Below are positions 51,955-60,878 of a stretch of DNA of 64,000 nucleotides, piece after piece. The stretch is from positions 5,642,001 through 5,706,000 of the forward strand of contig NZ_CP109027.1 in NCBI RefSeq assembly GCF_036226885.1, written 5' to 3'. The translations under genes and the position numbers were made by a program. The stretch comes from Streptomyces sp. NBC_00663 (GTDB taxonomy: Bacteria; Actinomycetota; Actinomycetes; Streptomycetales; Streptomycetaceae). Under the pieces are notes generated by a model. It ran no database searches. It had not been told where the DNA came from and saw only the letters and a program-made list of their open reading frames with translations. Numbering within the stretch: the stretch's first letter is position 1; every line of letters begins with the position of its first letter.

Positions 51955-52421
51955 CCGGTGGCGTGGGTCTCTTTTGTTACCCATCGGTAGCCACCTGTTG
52001 AGCAGGACGGATAACGTATGAGCGGGTCCGGGGGGCCGGAAAACGCCCCTCGGCGACACCCCGTCGGAAAAGTTCGTGAAGTTCTTCACAAGGAATTCCG
52101 CCCTGTGGAACCAGGAAAAGCGTCCGACTGACCCTTCCGAGGGTCCAATAGCCCCTTGAACATGTTCAGAAGCGTGATACAGGGGGTCCGCCGGGAGGGC
52201 TCGCGGAGGGTCCGTGCGGGGTTGCCGCGGACCGCTCACAGGGGTCCCGAACGGCAAGAGAGGCAGCTCACGCGGCATTGACAACGGCTCGCCGTACACG
52301 CTGGTTCCAGGTCTGCGCCATGACTTGGATCACGTGAGTCGCGGAGGATAACACACCCCCTGTCGGACCTTGTGAAGGGGCGCACGAGCGACCCCCCTGG
52401 GGCGGGTGGATACTCGATGGC
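51955..52421. promoter_or_regulatory. Upstream region of ndh with a Rex-like operator
   Basis: 467 bp without a gene. GTGAAG-TT-CTTCAC (52076-52089) resembles the Rex redox-sensor operator. TGAACATGTTCA (near 52158) is a further perfect palindrome with no assigned factor. A sigma-type pair TTGGAT, 16 bases, GATAAC lies at 52325-52352. GATACT (52409-52414) 7 bases before the ATG is an alternative leaderless -10. Confidence 0.55.
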
Positions 52422-53813
52422 ATGAGCACCACGGAGCGTCCCAGGATCCTCGTAGTAGGCGGTGGGTACGTAGGCCTGTACGCAGCTCGGCGCATCCTCA
52501 AGAAGATGCGCTACGGCGAGGCGACCGTCACGGTCGTCGACCCCCGGTCGTACATGACCTACCAGCCCTTCCTCCCCGAAACCGCCGCCGGCAGCATCTC
52601 CCCGCGACACGTCGTCGTCCCGCTGCGACGCGTGCTGCCCAAGGCGGAGGTTCTCACCGGCCGGGTCACCACCATCGACCAGGACCGCAAGGTCGCCACG
52701 ATCGCCCCGCTGGTCGGCGAGGCGTACGAGCTGCCCTTCGACTACCTGGTGATCGCGCTCGGCGCGGTCTCCCGCACCTTCCCGATCCCCGGCCTCGCCG
52801 AGCAGGGCATCGGTATGAAGGGCGTCGAGGAGGCCATCGGCCTGCGCAACCACGTCCTTGAGCAGCTGGACAAGGCCGACTCCACGACCGACGAGGAGAT
52901 TCGCCGCAAGGCGCTCACTTTCGTCTTCGTCGGCGGTGGCTTCGCCGGTGCGGAGACCATCGGTGAGGTCGAGGACATGGCCCGCGACGCGGCCAAGTAC
53001 TACAGCACCGTGTCCCGCGAGGACATGCGGTTCATCCTCGTCGACGCCGCCGACAAGATCCTGCCCGAGGTCGGCCCCAAGCTCGGCCAGTACGGCAAGG
53101 AGCACCTGGAGAGCCGCGGTGTGGAGATCTACCTCTCCACCTCGATGGACTCCTGCGTCGACGGCCACGTCGTGCTGAAGAACGGGCTTGAGGTCGACTC
53201 CAACACGATCGTGTGGACGGCCGGCGTCAAGCCGAACCCGGTCCTGTCCCGCTACGGCCTCCCGCTCGGCCCGCGCGGCCACGTGGACACCGCCCCGACC
53301 CTCCAGGTCCAGGGCACCGACTACATCTGGGCCGCCGGCGACAACGCCCAGGTCCCGGACGTCGCCGCCCGCAAGGCCGGCGTCGAGAACGCCTGGTGCC
53401 CGCCGAACGCCCAGCACGCGCTGCGTCAGGCCAAGGTCCTCGGCGACAACGTCATCTCCGGCATGCGGGGCTTCCCGCAGAAGGAGTACGCGCACTCCAA
53501 CAAGGGTGCGGTGGCGGGCCTCGGCCTCCACAAGGGCGTCGCGATGATCGTCATGGGCAAGATGAAGATCAAGCTCAAGGGCCGTCTCGCCTGGTACATG
53601 CACCGTGGCTACCACGGTCTGGCGATGCCGACCTGGAACCGCAAGATCCGCGTCATCGCCGACTGGACGCTCGCGATGTTCCTCAAGCGCGAGGTCGTCG
53701 CCCTCGGCGCCCTGGAGACTCCGCGCGAGGAGTTCTACGAGGCCGCCAAGCCCGCGCCGGCGCCCGCCGCGGCGCAGCCGGAGAAGACCCAGGAGAAGGC
53801 CAAGGCCTCCTGA
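52422..53813 (+). CDS. ndh: Type II NADH dehydrogenase
   Basis: 463 residues. Non-proton-pumping oxidation of NADH to the quinone pool. FAD loop ILVVGGGYVGLYAARRIL, NAD loop FVFVGGGFAGAETIGEVEDM, and YIWAAGDNAQVPDVAARKAG near the FAD-binding end. A C-terminal amphipathic segment followed by a Pro/Ala/Lys tail suits peripheral membrane attachment. Rex-like operator upstream suggests NADH/NAD-responsive control. Followed by a strong terminator. Confidence 0.95.
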   Translation: MSTTERPRILVVGGGYVGLYAARRILKKMRYGEATVTVVDPRSYMTYQPFLPETAAGSISPRHVVVPLRRVLPKAEVLTGRVTTIDQDRKVATIAPLVGEAYELPFDYLVIALGAVSRTFPIPGLAEQGIGMKGVEEAIGLRNHVLEQLDKADSTTDEEIRRKALTFVFVGGGFAGAETIGEVEDMARDAAKYYSTVSREDMRFILVDAADKILPEVGPKLGQYGKEHLESRGVEIYLSTSMDSCVDGHVVLKNGLEVDSNTIVWTAGVKPNPVLSRYGLPLGPRGHVDTAPTLQVQGTDYIWAAGDNAQVPDVAARKAGVENAWCPPNAQHALRQAKVLGDNVISGMRGFPQKEYAHSNKGAVAGLGLHKGVAMIVMGKMKIKLKGRLAWYMHRGYHGLAMPTWNRKIRVIADWTLAMFLKREVVALGALETPREEFYEAAKPAPAPAAAQPEKTQEKAKAS

Positions 53814-53848
53814 CCCGCTCCGGTCGCTGATCGAAGAACCGAAGAACC

Positions 53849-53886
53849 GAAGGGCCTCCCGCCATCCGTGGTGCGGGAGGCCCTTC
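53849..53886 (+). terminator. Terminator after ndh
   Basis: GAAGGGCCTCCCGC (53849-53862) pairs perfectly with GCGGGAGGCCCTTC (53873-53886); 10-base loop. Two copies of CTTCGGCGTGTCCGGG follow. Confidence 0.9.
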
Positions 53887-53988
53887 GGCGTGTCCGGGGA
53901 TCTTCGGCGTGTCCGGGCATGGCAGCGCCCTCTGTCGCTGTTTACGTAGGTGGACCATTCCGGGATCCTCGTCACGGAGGTGTGCGCC

Positions 53989-55281
53989 ATGGCTGACGCC
54001 GCGCTGCGGCTGAAGAACCTCTTCGAACTACTGCTGGGAGCCCCGCTCCCGGTCCGGCTGCGGGCATGGGACGGTTCGCAGGCCGGTCCACCGGGCGCCC
54101 CCGCCCTGGTCCTGCGCAATCGCCGCGCCGTGCGCCGCCTGCTGTTCAAACCGGGCGAACTCGGTCTCGCCCGTGCCTGGGTCGCCGGCGACCTCGACAT
54201 CGACGGTGACCTCTACACCGCCCTCGACCTGATCTCCGGCCTGGTCTGGGAGCGCGGCGAGGACACCAGGAGCCGTGCCGCGATGCTCCGCGACCCCGAG
54301 GCGCGCGCCGCCCTGCGCGGCCTGGTCCGGCTCTCCGGGCTCCCGCTGCCGCCCGCCCCGCCGCCCGAGGAGGTCCGCAGACGCCGCGGCCACCTGCACA
54401 CCAAGCGCACCGACAGACGCGCCGTCAGCCACCACTACGACGTCGGCAACGACTTCTACGAGATCGTCCTCGGCCCGTCGATGGTCTACTCGTGCGCCTA
54501 CTGGGAGACGCCGGGGAGCACCCTTGAGGATGCCCAGCGCGACAAGCTCGAACTCGTCTGCCGCAAGCTCGCCCTGACACCCGGTCAGCGGCTTCTCGAC
54601 GTCGGCTGCGGCTGGGGCTCGATGGCGATCCACGCCGCCCGCGAGCACGGCGTGAGCGTCGTCGGTGTCACCCTCTCCCAGGAGCAGGCCGCCTACGCCC
54701 GCAAGCGCGTCGCCGAGGAGGGCCTGACCGACCGGATCGAGATCCGCGTCCAGGACTACCGGGACGTCGCCGACGGCCCCTACGACGCGATCTCCTCCGT
54801 CGGCATGGCCGAACACGTCGGCGCCGAACGCTACCTGGAGTACGCCGAGGACCTCTACGCCCTGCTCAAGCCCGGCGGGCGGCTCCTCAACCACCAGATC
54901 GCCCGCCGCCCCCAGCGCGACGAATCGACCTACCACGTCGACGAGTTCATCGACGCCTACGTCTTCCCCGACGGTGAACTCGCCCCCCTCGGCACCACCG
55001 TCACCCAGCTCGAACGCGCCGGGTTCGAGGTGCGTGACGTCGAGTCGATCCGGGAGCACTACGGCCTCACCCTGCGCCGGTGGGTGGCCCGCCTGGAGGC
55101 CGACTGGGCCCGCGCCATACGGCTCACCGGTCCCGGCCGGGCCCGGGTCTGGCGCCTCTACATGGCCGCCTGCGCCCTCGCCTTCGAACGCAACAGCATC
55201 GGCGTCAACCAGGTCCTGGCCGTCCGCGCCCCCGACTCCGGGGACTCCGGAATGCCGCTGCGGGCCCGCACCTGGAACTGA
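53989..55281 (+). CDS. cfa: Cyclopropane-fatty-acyl-phospholipid synthase
   Basis: 430 residues. Methylates unsaturated acyl chains of membrane lipids with SAM. The N-terminal lipid-binding region is followed by the catalytic domain: VSHHYDVGNDFYEIVLGPSM, VYSCAYW, and SAM motif LLDVGCGWGSMAIHAA, then GMAEHVGAERYLEYAE. GGAGG lies 8 bases before ATG at 53989; an ATG 13 codons earlier (53950) lacks one. Convergent with the ABC permease across a shared terminator. Confidence 0.93.
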   Translation: MADAALRLKNLFELLLGAPLPVRLRAWDGSQAGPPGAPALVLRNRRAVRRLLFKPGELGLARAWVAGDLDIDGDLYTALDLISGLVWERGEDTRSRAAMLRDPEARAALRGLVRLSGLPLPPAPPPEEVRRRRGHLHTKRTDRRAVSHHYDVGNDFYEIVLGPSMVYSCAYWETPGSTLEDAQRDKLELVCRKLALTPGQRLLDVGCGWGSMAIHAAREHGVSVVGVTLSQEQAAYARKRVAEEGLTDRIEIRVQDYRDVADGPYDAISSVGMAEHVGAERYLEYAEDLYALLKPGGRLLNHQIARRPQRDESTYHVDEFIDAYVFPDGELAPLGTTVTQLERAGFEVRDVESIREHYGLTLRRWVARLEADWARAIRLTGPGRARVWRLYMAACALAFERNSIGVNQVLAVRAPDSGDSGMPLRARTWN

Positions 55282-55292
55282 AGACGCGGAAA

Positions 55293-55320
55293 GGGCCCGC
55301 CACTTGTCGGTGGCGGGCCC
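55293..55320. terminator. Bidirectional terminator between cfa and ABC permease
   Basis: GGGCCCGCCAC (55293-55303) and GTGGCGGGCCC (55310-55320), perfect 11 bp, 6-base loop. It serves both convergent genes. Confidence 0.9.
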
Positions 55321-55334
55321 CAACGCTCCTGTGA

Positions 55335-57863
55335 CTACTCCGCCTTGATGGCCGACAGCATGTTCAGCCTCGCCGCGCGCCGGGCCGGCCACAGGGCGGC
55401 CAGGACCCCGACCAGCGCGGCGCCCAGCAGGAAGACGCCCATCCTCGTCCAGGGCAGGACGAGTTCGTACGTCGCCATCTTCGTGCCCAGCAGCTCGCCC
55501 GCCGCCCAGCCGAAGAACACGCCCAGTCCGATGCCGAGCACACCGCCGAACAGGGAGATGACCAGGGACTCCAGGCGGACCATCCGCTTGACGCCCTTGC
55601 GGTCCAGGCCGATGGCGCGGAGCATGCCGATCTCCTGCGAACGTTCGAAGACCGACATGGCCAGGGTGTTGATGACCCCGAGGACCGCGACGATCACCGC
55701 CATGGCGAGCAGGCCGTAGAGCATGTTCAGCATCAGCGTGAACATCTGCGCGATGTCGTCGGACAGATCCTGCTTGCTCTGGACCTTGACGGCCGGGTTG
55801 GTGCCGAGGGCCTTCTCCAGCTTGTCCTTCGTGGCGTCGGAGGCGCCGTCGGCGGTCTTCACCAGGACCTGCATGTCGGCCGGGTCGGTCAGATGCGGGG
55901 TCAGGCCCTTGTTGTCGACCATGATGCCCCGGATGAGCTCGTTGCCCTCGTACACCGCGGAGACGGTGAGCTTCTGTGCCTCGCCGTCCTCGTAGTGCGC
56001 GGTGAACGTCGAACCGGCCGTCCAGCCACGGGACTTGGCGGTGTCGCTGTCGACGACCACCTGGCCGCCGCCCACCTCGAAGCGGCCGCTGTCGACCTTC
56101 AGCTCGGTCAGCTCGGCGATCGCCGCGCCGTTCACACCGGTCAGGTACTCGGTCTCGCCGTCGATCCGGGACGGGGCGTTGCGCAGCGGGCTGGTGACGG
56201 TGACGCCGTCCGTGGCGTTCAGCTTGCGATCGACGTCCGTGGACAGTTCGTTGCCGTTCGCCATCGACACGATGTAGTCCGCGCGGATCGCCGACGAGGC
56301 CATCTTGTCGATCGACTTCTGGAGGCTGCCCGCCATCACCGTCATGCCCGTGATCAGGGTCAGCCCGATCATCAGCGCGGACGCGGTGGCGGCCGTACGA
56401 CGGGGGTTGCGGACCGAGTTCTGCCGGGCCAGCTTGCCCGCGGTGCCGAAGATCCGCAGGACCGGCGCCGCGGCGGCGATCAGCGGGCGGGACAGCAGCG
56501 GCGTCAGGATGAACACGCCGATGATGAGGAGGACCGCGCCGAGACCCATCGGGGCCTGGCCGTCCGAGCCGTCCATCGTGGTCGCCGCGAGGACGACCGC
56601 GACACCGGCGCCCGCGAACAGCGCGCCCAGCGTGTTGCGCAGCACCAGCGACTTGGTGGTGGCCTGCGCGTGCACGCTGCTCATCGCCGCGACCGGCGGG
56701 ATCCTCGCGGCCCGGCGGCCCGGCAGCCATGCCGCGAGCATGGTGATGAGGACACCGACCGCGAGGGCGGTGGCCACCGTGCCGCCGGAGATGATCAGCG
56801 GCCCGTCCGGGACGGTCGCGCCGAGCGTGCCCATCAGCGACCGCAGCCCGGCCCCGATGCCGATACCGGCGACCAGACCGGTGACCCCGGCGACGGTGCC
56901 GACGACGAACGCCTCGATGAGCACCGAGCGGGTCACCTGGCGCCGCGAGGCACCGACGGCCCGCAGCAGCGCCAGCTCCTTGGTGCGCTGGGCGACCAGC
57001 ATGGTGAAGGTGTTGGCGATGATGAACGTGCCGACGAACAGCGCGATCCCGGCGAAGACCAGCAGGCCCTGCTTCAGCCCGGACATCGAGGAGGAGATCA
57101 GCTCGGCCTGGTTGTCGGCGAGTTCCTTGCCGGTGGTGGTCTCGACGACGTCGGCCGGCAGGGCCTTGTCGAGCGCGGCCTTCAGCGCCGCCTGGGAGGT
57201 GCCCGCGGCGGCCTTCACATCGATCTCGTCGTAGGTGCCGGTCTTGCCGAACAGCTGCTGCGCGGTCGCCGTGTCGAACAGGGCGAGGCTGCCGCCGGCC
57301 GCGACATTGCCGTCGTCGGTGGTGAAGATGCCGGTGACGGTGGGGGAGAGGACCGGACCGTCGATGGAGATACGGACCGTGTCGCCGACCTTGTACCCGG
57401 CGCGGTCGGCGGTCTCGGAGTCGATGGCGACCTGGTTCGCGCCGCTGGGGGCCGCGCCCTCGACGAGCGGGTACCGGGGGTCCTTGTCGCCCCAGTAGTT
57501 CCCGCCCTGCGACTGGAAGCCGCCGCCGATGAGCTTGCCGTCCTTGTCGGCGATGGCGGTGAAGCCGTTCACCACACCGATGGCGGAGGCCGCACCCGGA
57601 GCCTTGGCGCTCTCGTCGAGCAGCGCCTCGGTCAGTTCGGGGGTCTTGCCGAGCGTATTGCCCTTGCTCTCCTGGTAGTTGGGCTCGACCGCGACGTCAA
57701 CCTGGTCGAAGCCCTTGGCGGAGCTGTTCTGGTAGGCGTGGGAGATGGTGTTGGTGAAGACCAGCGTCCCCGACACGAAGGCCACGCCGAGCATCACGGC
57801 GAGGACGGTCATCAGGAGCCGGGCCTTGTGCGCGAGGACGTTGCGCAGGGCGGTGCGGAACAT
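55335..57863 (-). CDS. ABC transporter permease, FtsX-like (second copy)
   Basis: 842 residues with the same architecture as the permease at 22314-24878: two FtsX domains (NTFTMLVAQRTKELALLRAV and NTLAMSVFERSQEIGMLRAI) and two large outside domains. Start ATG overlaps the stop of the ATP-binding gene by one base (TGATG). The outside domains differ clearly from the first system, suggesting another substrate. Confidence 0.94.
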   Translation of the reverse strand: MFRTALRNVLAHKARLLMTVLAVMLGVAFVSGTLVFTNTISHAYQNSSAKGFDQVDVAVEPNYQESKGNTLGKTPELTEALLDESAKAPGAASAIGVVNGFTAIADKDGKLIGGGFQSQGGNYWGDKDPRYPLVEGAAPSGANQVAIDSETADRAGYKVGDTVRISIDGPVLSPTVTGIFTTDDGNVAAGGSLALFDTATAQQLFGKTGTYDEIDVKAAAGTSQAALKAALDKALPADVVETTTGKELADNQAELISSSMSGLKQGLLVFAGIALFVGTFIIANTFTMLVAQRTKELALLRAVGASRRQVTRSVLIEAFVVGTVAGVTGLVAGIGIGAGLRSLMGTLGATVPDGPLIISGGTVATALAVGVLITMLAAWLPGRRAARIPPVAAMSSVHAQATTKSLVLRNTLGALFAGAGVAVVLAATTMDGSDGQAPMGLGAVLLIIGVFILTPLLSRPLIAAAAPVLRIFGTAGKLARQNSVRNPRRTAATASALMIGLTLITGMTVMAGSLQKSIDKMASSAIRADYIVSMANGNELSTDVDRKLNATDGVTVTSPLRNAPSRIDGETEYLTGVNGAAIAELTELKVDSGRFEVGGGQVVVDSDTAKSRGWTAGSTFTAHYEDGEAQKLTVSAVYEGNELIRGIMVDNKGLTPHLTDPADMQVLVKTADGASDATKDKLEKALGTNPAVKVQSKQDLSDDIAQMFTLMLNMLYGLLAMAVIVAVLGVINTLAMSVFERSQEIGMLRAIGLDRKGVKRMVRLESLVISLFGGVLGIGLGVFFGWAAGELLGTKMATYELVLPWTRMGVFLLGAALVGVLAALWPARRAARLNMLSAIKAE

Positions 57864-58633
57864 CAGGAGGTACGGCCCTTCGCGTCGAACTGCTTCATGA
57901 AATCAAGCACGTTGTCCGCTGTCGGCCGGTACATCTCGTCGACGATCCGCCCGTCGGCGAGGAACACGACACGGTCGGCGTACGCGGCGGCCACCGGGTC
58001 GTGGGTCACCATGACCACCGTCTGCCCCAACTCCCTCACGGAGTTGCGGAGAAAGCCCAGCACCTCCGCGCCGGAGCGGGAGTCGAGGTTTCCGGTCGGC
58101 TCGTCGCCGAAGATGATGTCGGGCCGGGAGGCGAGGGCGCGGGCGACGGCGACGCGCTGCTGCTGGCCACCGGAGAGCTGGGAGGGCCGGTGCGAGAGCC
58201 GGTCCTTGAGACCGACCATCTGGATCACGGACTCCAGCCACTGCTTGTCGGGCTTGCGGCCCGCGATGTCCATCGGCAGCGTGATGTTCTCCAGCGCGGT
58301 CAGGGTCGGCAGCAGGTTGAACGCCTGGAAGATGAAGCCGATCTTGTCCCGGCGCAACTTGGTGAGCTGCTTGTCCTTGAGCGAGCCGAGCTCGGTGTCG
58401 CCGATGCGCACGGAGCCGGAGGAGAAGGTGTCGAGTCCGGCCACACAGTGCATCAGGGTGGACTTGCCGGAGCCCGACGGGCCCATGATCGCGGTGAACT
58501 CGGCCTGCCGGAACTCGACGGAGACCCGGTCGAGGGCGACCACCTGGGTCTCGCCCTGTCCGTAGATCTTCGACAGATCCGTGGCGCGCGCGGCCACGGT
58601 GGTGGTCCGGTCGGCGATGGGGGTGGTGGTCAC
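57863..58633 (-). CDS. ABC transporter ATP-binding protein (MacB/LolD type, second copy)
   Basis: 256 residues. Walker A GPSGSGKST, FIFQAFNLLPTLTALENITL, signature LSGGQQQRVAVARALA, Walker B IIFGDEPTG, H-loop VTHDPVAAAY. Very similar to the protein at 21529, so the two systems are paralogues. GTG at 58633 follows CAGGAG at 9 bases. Upstream, GTCAT...ATGAC flank CCTGGGG near 58760, a possible operator. Confidence 0.94.
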   Translation of the reverse strand: MTTTPIADRTTTVAARATDLSKIYGQGETQVVALDRVSVEFRQAEFTAIMGPSGSGKSTLMHCVAGLDTFSSGSVRIGDTELGSLKDKQLTKLRRDKIGFIFQAFNLLPTLTALENITLPMDIAGRKPDKQWLESVIQMVGLKDRLSHRPSQLSGGQQQRVAVARALASRPDIIFGDEPTGNLDSRSGAEVLGFLRNSVRELGQTVVMVTHDPVAAAYADRVVFLADGRIVDEMYRPTADNVLDFMKQFDAKGRTS

Positions 58634-59029
58634 GGGTGGGTGCTCCTGACGGGGACGACGATGTGTTCTGGACTCCTGAACCATCGTTCCTGCGCCCCGG
58701 CGCCCTGTAGTCACCCGCTGCTCCGGTTCCGGAGGGCGACTCGAGTCTGACCACACCCGGTGATGTCATACCTGGGGATGACGGCGCGGCTCCAGGACGG
58801 AGGCCGCGTCGAGAACAGGTGGAGCCCCCTGGTTGAAGCGGTGAAATTCCGTCATTCCGCATGCGCGGCCAGGCCTCACACGTAAGGCTATTGGCAAGTG
58901 CGGATGGCTCGTTCCACGGGCTGATGCACCCTCAGACGTCAATAAAATAAGACAACATCGGTCCGCCCGTCCGCTGTTCGGGGGACGTATCCCGATAGGC
59001 TCGGAACCTCGACGCGGAGCCCATGGCCT
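58634..59029. other. Intergenic region before bldA
   Basis: 396 bp without a gene. It holds the leftward ABC promoter and the bldA promoter. TAGGCT (58996-59001) is a possible -10, putting the transcript start near 59008, about 22 bases before the mature tRNA. The run AATAAAATAAGACAAC (58941-58956) is the most AT-rich stretch in the window. Reading frames here on the minus strand are artefacts of the antisense tRNA. Confidence 0.5.
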
Positions 59030-59112
59030 GCCCGGATGGTGGAATGCAGACACGGCGAGCTTAAACCTCGCTGCCCCTCGCGGGCGTACCGGTTCAAGTC
59101 CGGTTCCGGGCA
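59030..59112 (+). tRNA. bldA: tRNA-Leu (anticodon UAA), bldA
   Basis: Decodes the rare UUA codon; in Streptomyces its loss blocks aerial growth and antibiotic production. Class II tRNA: acceptor GCCCGGA (59030-59036) pairs with TCCGGGC (59105-59111), discriminator A. Anticodon stem GCGAG/CTCGC with loop CTTAAAC gives TAA. A long variable arm (GCCC/GGGC) and T-loop TTCAAGT are present. The next bases are CCT, so CCA is not encoded and must be added. Confidence 0.97.
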
Positions 59113-59241
59113 CCTCCGACCTCTTTCGTCCCCTTTCCGTAAAACCGACGGCCGAGTGCCGCTTGCGGTGGGACCCTGCACTCAAGACTTCGCCGCGGTG
59201 TGCGTGCGCGCGAAGCGGTGTCCCGTTCGGGGGAGGGGACC

Positions 59242-59790
59242 ATGAGGATGCGGTGTTTCCGGAGCGGCCGGCCGGCCCGGTGGGGCGGACATGTCGCCGC
59301 GATCGGGCTGACGGTACTGCTGGGCCTCGGGACGGTCACCGGGTGCGGTGCGTCGGCGGGTGCCGGCGGGGACGATCCGGGTGGCGGCGGACCGGCGCCG
59401 GGTGCGACCGGGCCCGCGGGGTCGCCGGGCACCGGCGCGGGATACGGCAGCGTCGGCGGCGGCAGTGACGGTACCGATGGAGCCGATGGGGGCGGTGGCG
59501 ACGGCGGGACCTACGGGGACCCCGGGGTGCCGGGCGTGGCGCCACCCTCGGACAGCAAGGACTGGGACAGCATCTCGGTCGGCCTCGACGGCGGCATCGG
59601 CGGCGTCGACAGCACCTGCCCCTCGCCGGACCAGATCGACTACCCGTACTGCTCCTCGCCGCCGAGCCCGACCGACGGCGGCGGCGCCTCCCCGGTGACC
59701 GATCCGCCGGTCGGCGACACCCTGCCGCCCGTCGACCCCTCGGCCGCTCCGGGCGACAACGGCGCGGGTCTCTCCCCCGGGCCGACCTGA
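59242..59790 (+). CDS. Gly/Asp-rich lipoprotein of unknown function
   Basis: 182 residues. Basic start, hydrophobic helix, and lipobox TVTGC (Cys about 35) mark a lipoprotein. The rest is low-complexity Gly, Pro, Asp and Ser, with a compact section containing DSTCPSPDQIDYPYC that could form a disulfide. GGGGAGGGG lies just upstream. Its stop is 4 bases before the next gene. Confidence 0.75.
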   Translation: MRMRCFRSGRPARWGGHVAAIGLTVLLGLGTVTGCGASAGAGGDDPGGGGPAPGATGPAGSPGTGAGYGSVGGGSDGTDGADGGGGDGGTYGDPGVPGVAPPSDSKDWDSISVGLDGGIGGVDSTCPSPDQIDYPYCSSPPSPTDGGGASPVTDPPVGDTLPPVDPSAAPGDNGAGLSPGPT

Positions 59791-59794
59791 CGAC

Positions 59795-60772
59795 ATGCCT
59801 GCCCACCCCGGGGCCCCCACGCCAGGCGCCGGGCGGCCCGCGAACGGCCCCGCACGCATCCGTCCGGGCCGCCCACGGGTCCGGCCCGCCCGACCGCGGC
59901 CGCCCACGCCCGTACCCGCCCCCACGCCCCCGCCCGACCGCCCCCGCGGCCCCGTCGACCTGCTCAACTCGGTGGCCGGAATCGCGTCCTTCGTCGGCGC
60001 CCTGATGCTCTACGCCGGCTACATCTACACCAATGCCTACTTCGGCTACTTCCGCCTCAACCCCTTCGCCGTGGGTCTGAGCACCTTCGAACTCGTCATG
60101 CACAGCCTGCGGTTGGCCACACTCCCGGTCCTGGAAGCGCTCGCGCTGGCCCTCCTCGTCCCCGCCGCGCCCCGGCTGCTGACCCTGCTCCACGTCCCCG
60201 AACAGCAGGTCCGCCGACTGCGGGACTTCGGCCGCTCCATCGCTCGCGCGCATCTCGGATACGTCGTCCTCGGCGTCGTACTGATGCTGCTGTGGCGCTG
60301 GATCCAGCCCTACGGCTGGACGGCACCCCTGCTGGTCGCGGGCGGACTCATCCTCGGGCTGACCCGCGCCGCCGGCCCCGAGGGGGAGGCCCGGGCCCCC
60401 TGGGAACGCGCCGGGTCCCTCCTGGTCGCCGGGCTCTTCCTCATCTGGGTCACCGCTCTGCTCGCCGGCCAGCTCGGCCGCCAGGACGCGCAGCGCGACG
60501 CGGAGCAGCTGGTGAGCCGGGTCGCCGTCGTCGTGATGAGCACCGAGCGCCTCGACTTCGCCCCGCCCGGCCCCCGCTACGAGGACCTCGGCAAGGGCGT
60601 CCACTACCGCTACCGCTACACCGGCCTGCGCGTCCTCCTCGAACGTGACCACCGCTACTACCTCCTGCGCATCGGCTGGGACCACGACACCGACCCCACC
60701 TACGTCATCGAGGACGACGACACCGTCCGCATCGAGCTGCGCCCGGGCGTCCTGCCACGCACCGACCGTTGA
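59795..60772 (+). CDS. Membrane protein, unknown function
   Basis: 325 residues. A disordered Pro/Arg-rich first 50 residues are followed by about five transmembrane helices (SVAGIASFVGALMLYAGYIY, TLPVLEALALALLVPAAPRL, GYVVLGVVLMLLWRWI and others). A C-terminal soluble beta-rich domain of about 95 residues ends in DPTYVIEDDDTVRIELRPG. Four bases after the lipoprotein stop, so the two are cotranscribed and perhaps work together. Confidence 0.78.
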   Translation: MPAHPGAPTPGAGRPANGPARIRPGRPRVRPARPRPPTPVPAPTPPPDRPRGPVDLLNSVAGIASFVGALMLYAGYIYTNAYFGYFRLNPFAVGLSTFELVMHSLRLATLPVLEALALALLVPAAPRLLTLLHVPEQQVRRLRDFGRSIARAHLGYVVLGVVLMLLWRWIQPYGWTAPLLVAGGLILGLTRAAGPEGEARAPWERAGSLLVAGLFLIWVTALLAGQLGRQDAQRDAEQLVSRVAVVVMSTERLDFAPPGPRYEDLGKGVHYRYRYTGLRVLLERDHRYYLLRIGWDHDTDPTYVIEDDDTVRIELRPGVLPRTDR

Positions 60773-60809
60773 CAGGGGCCGCGGGCCGCCGCAGACTCGG
60801 CATGAGTCA

Positions 60810-60831
60810 ATGGTGAAGAAAATTTCACCAT
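60810..60831 (+). promoter_or_regulatory. Palindromic operator before pobA
   Basis: ATGGTGAA (60810-60817) and TTCACCAT (60824-60831) with a 6-base spacer GAAAAT. A 22-bp site, 48 bases before the pobA start, suited to an IclR- or PobR-type regulator. Nearby GCGAACAA repeats (60833, 60850) may add to it. Confidence 0.65.
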
Positions 60832-60878
60832 GCGAACAACGATATGACGCGAACAACAGCGAACAGAGAGGTTCGTCG

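Noticed and set aside
52158..52169. LexA (SOS) box at TGAACATGTTCA
   Set aside because: The actinobacterial box needs GAAC-N4-GTTC; here the spacer is two bases, so it is only an unassigned palindrome.
58766..59185. Minus-strand reading frame with PGTGLEPVRPRGAARFKL
   Set aside because: Antisense translation of bldA; no ribosome binding site and the wrong codon bias.
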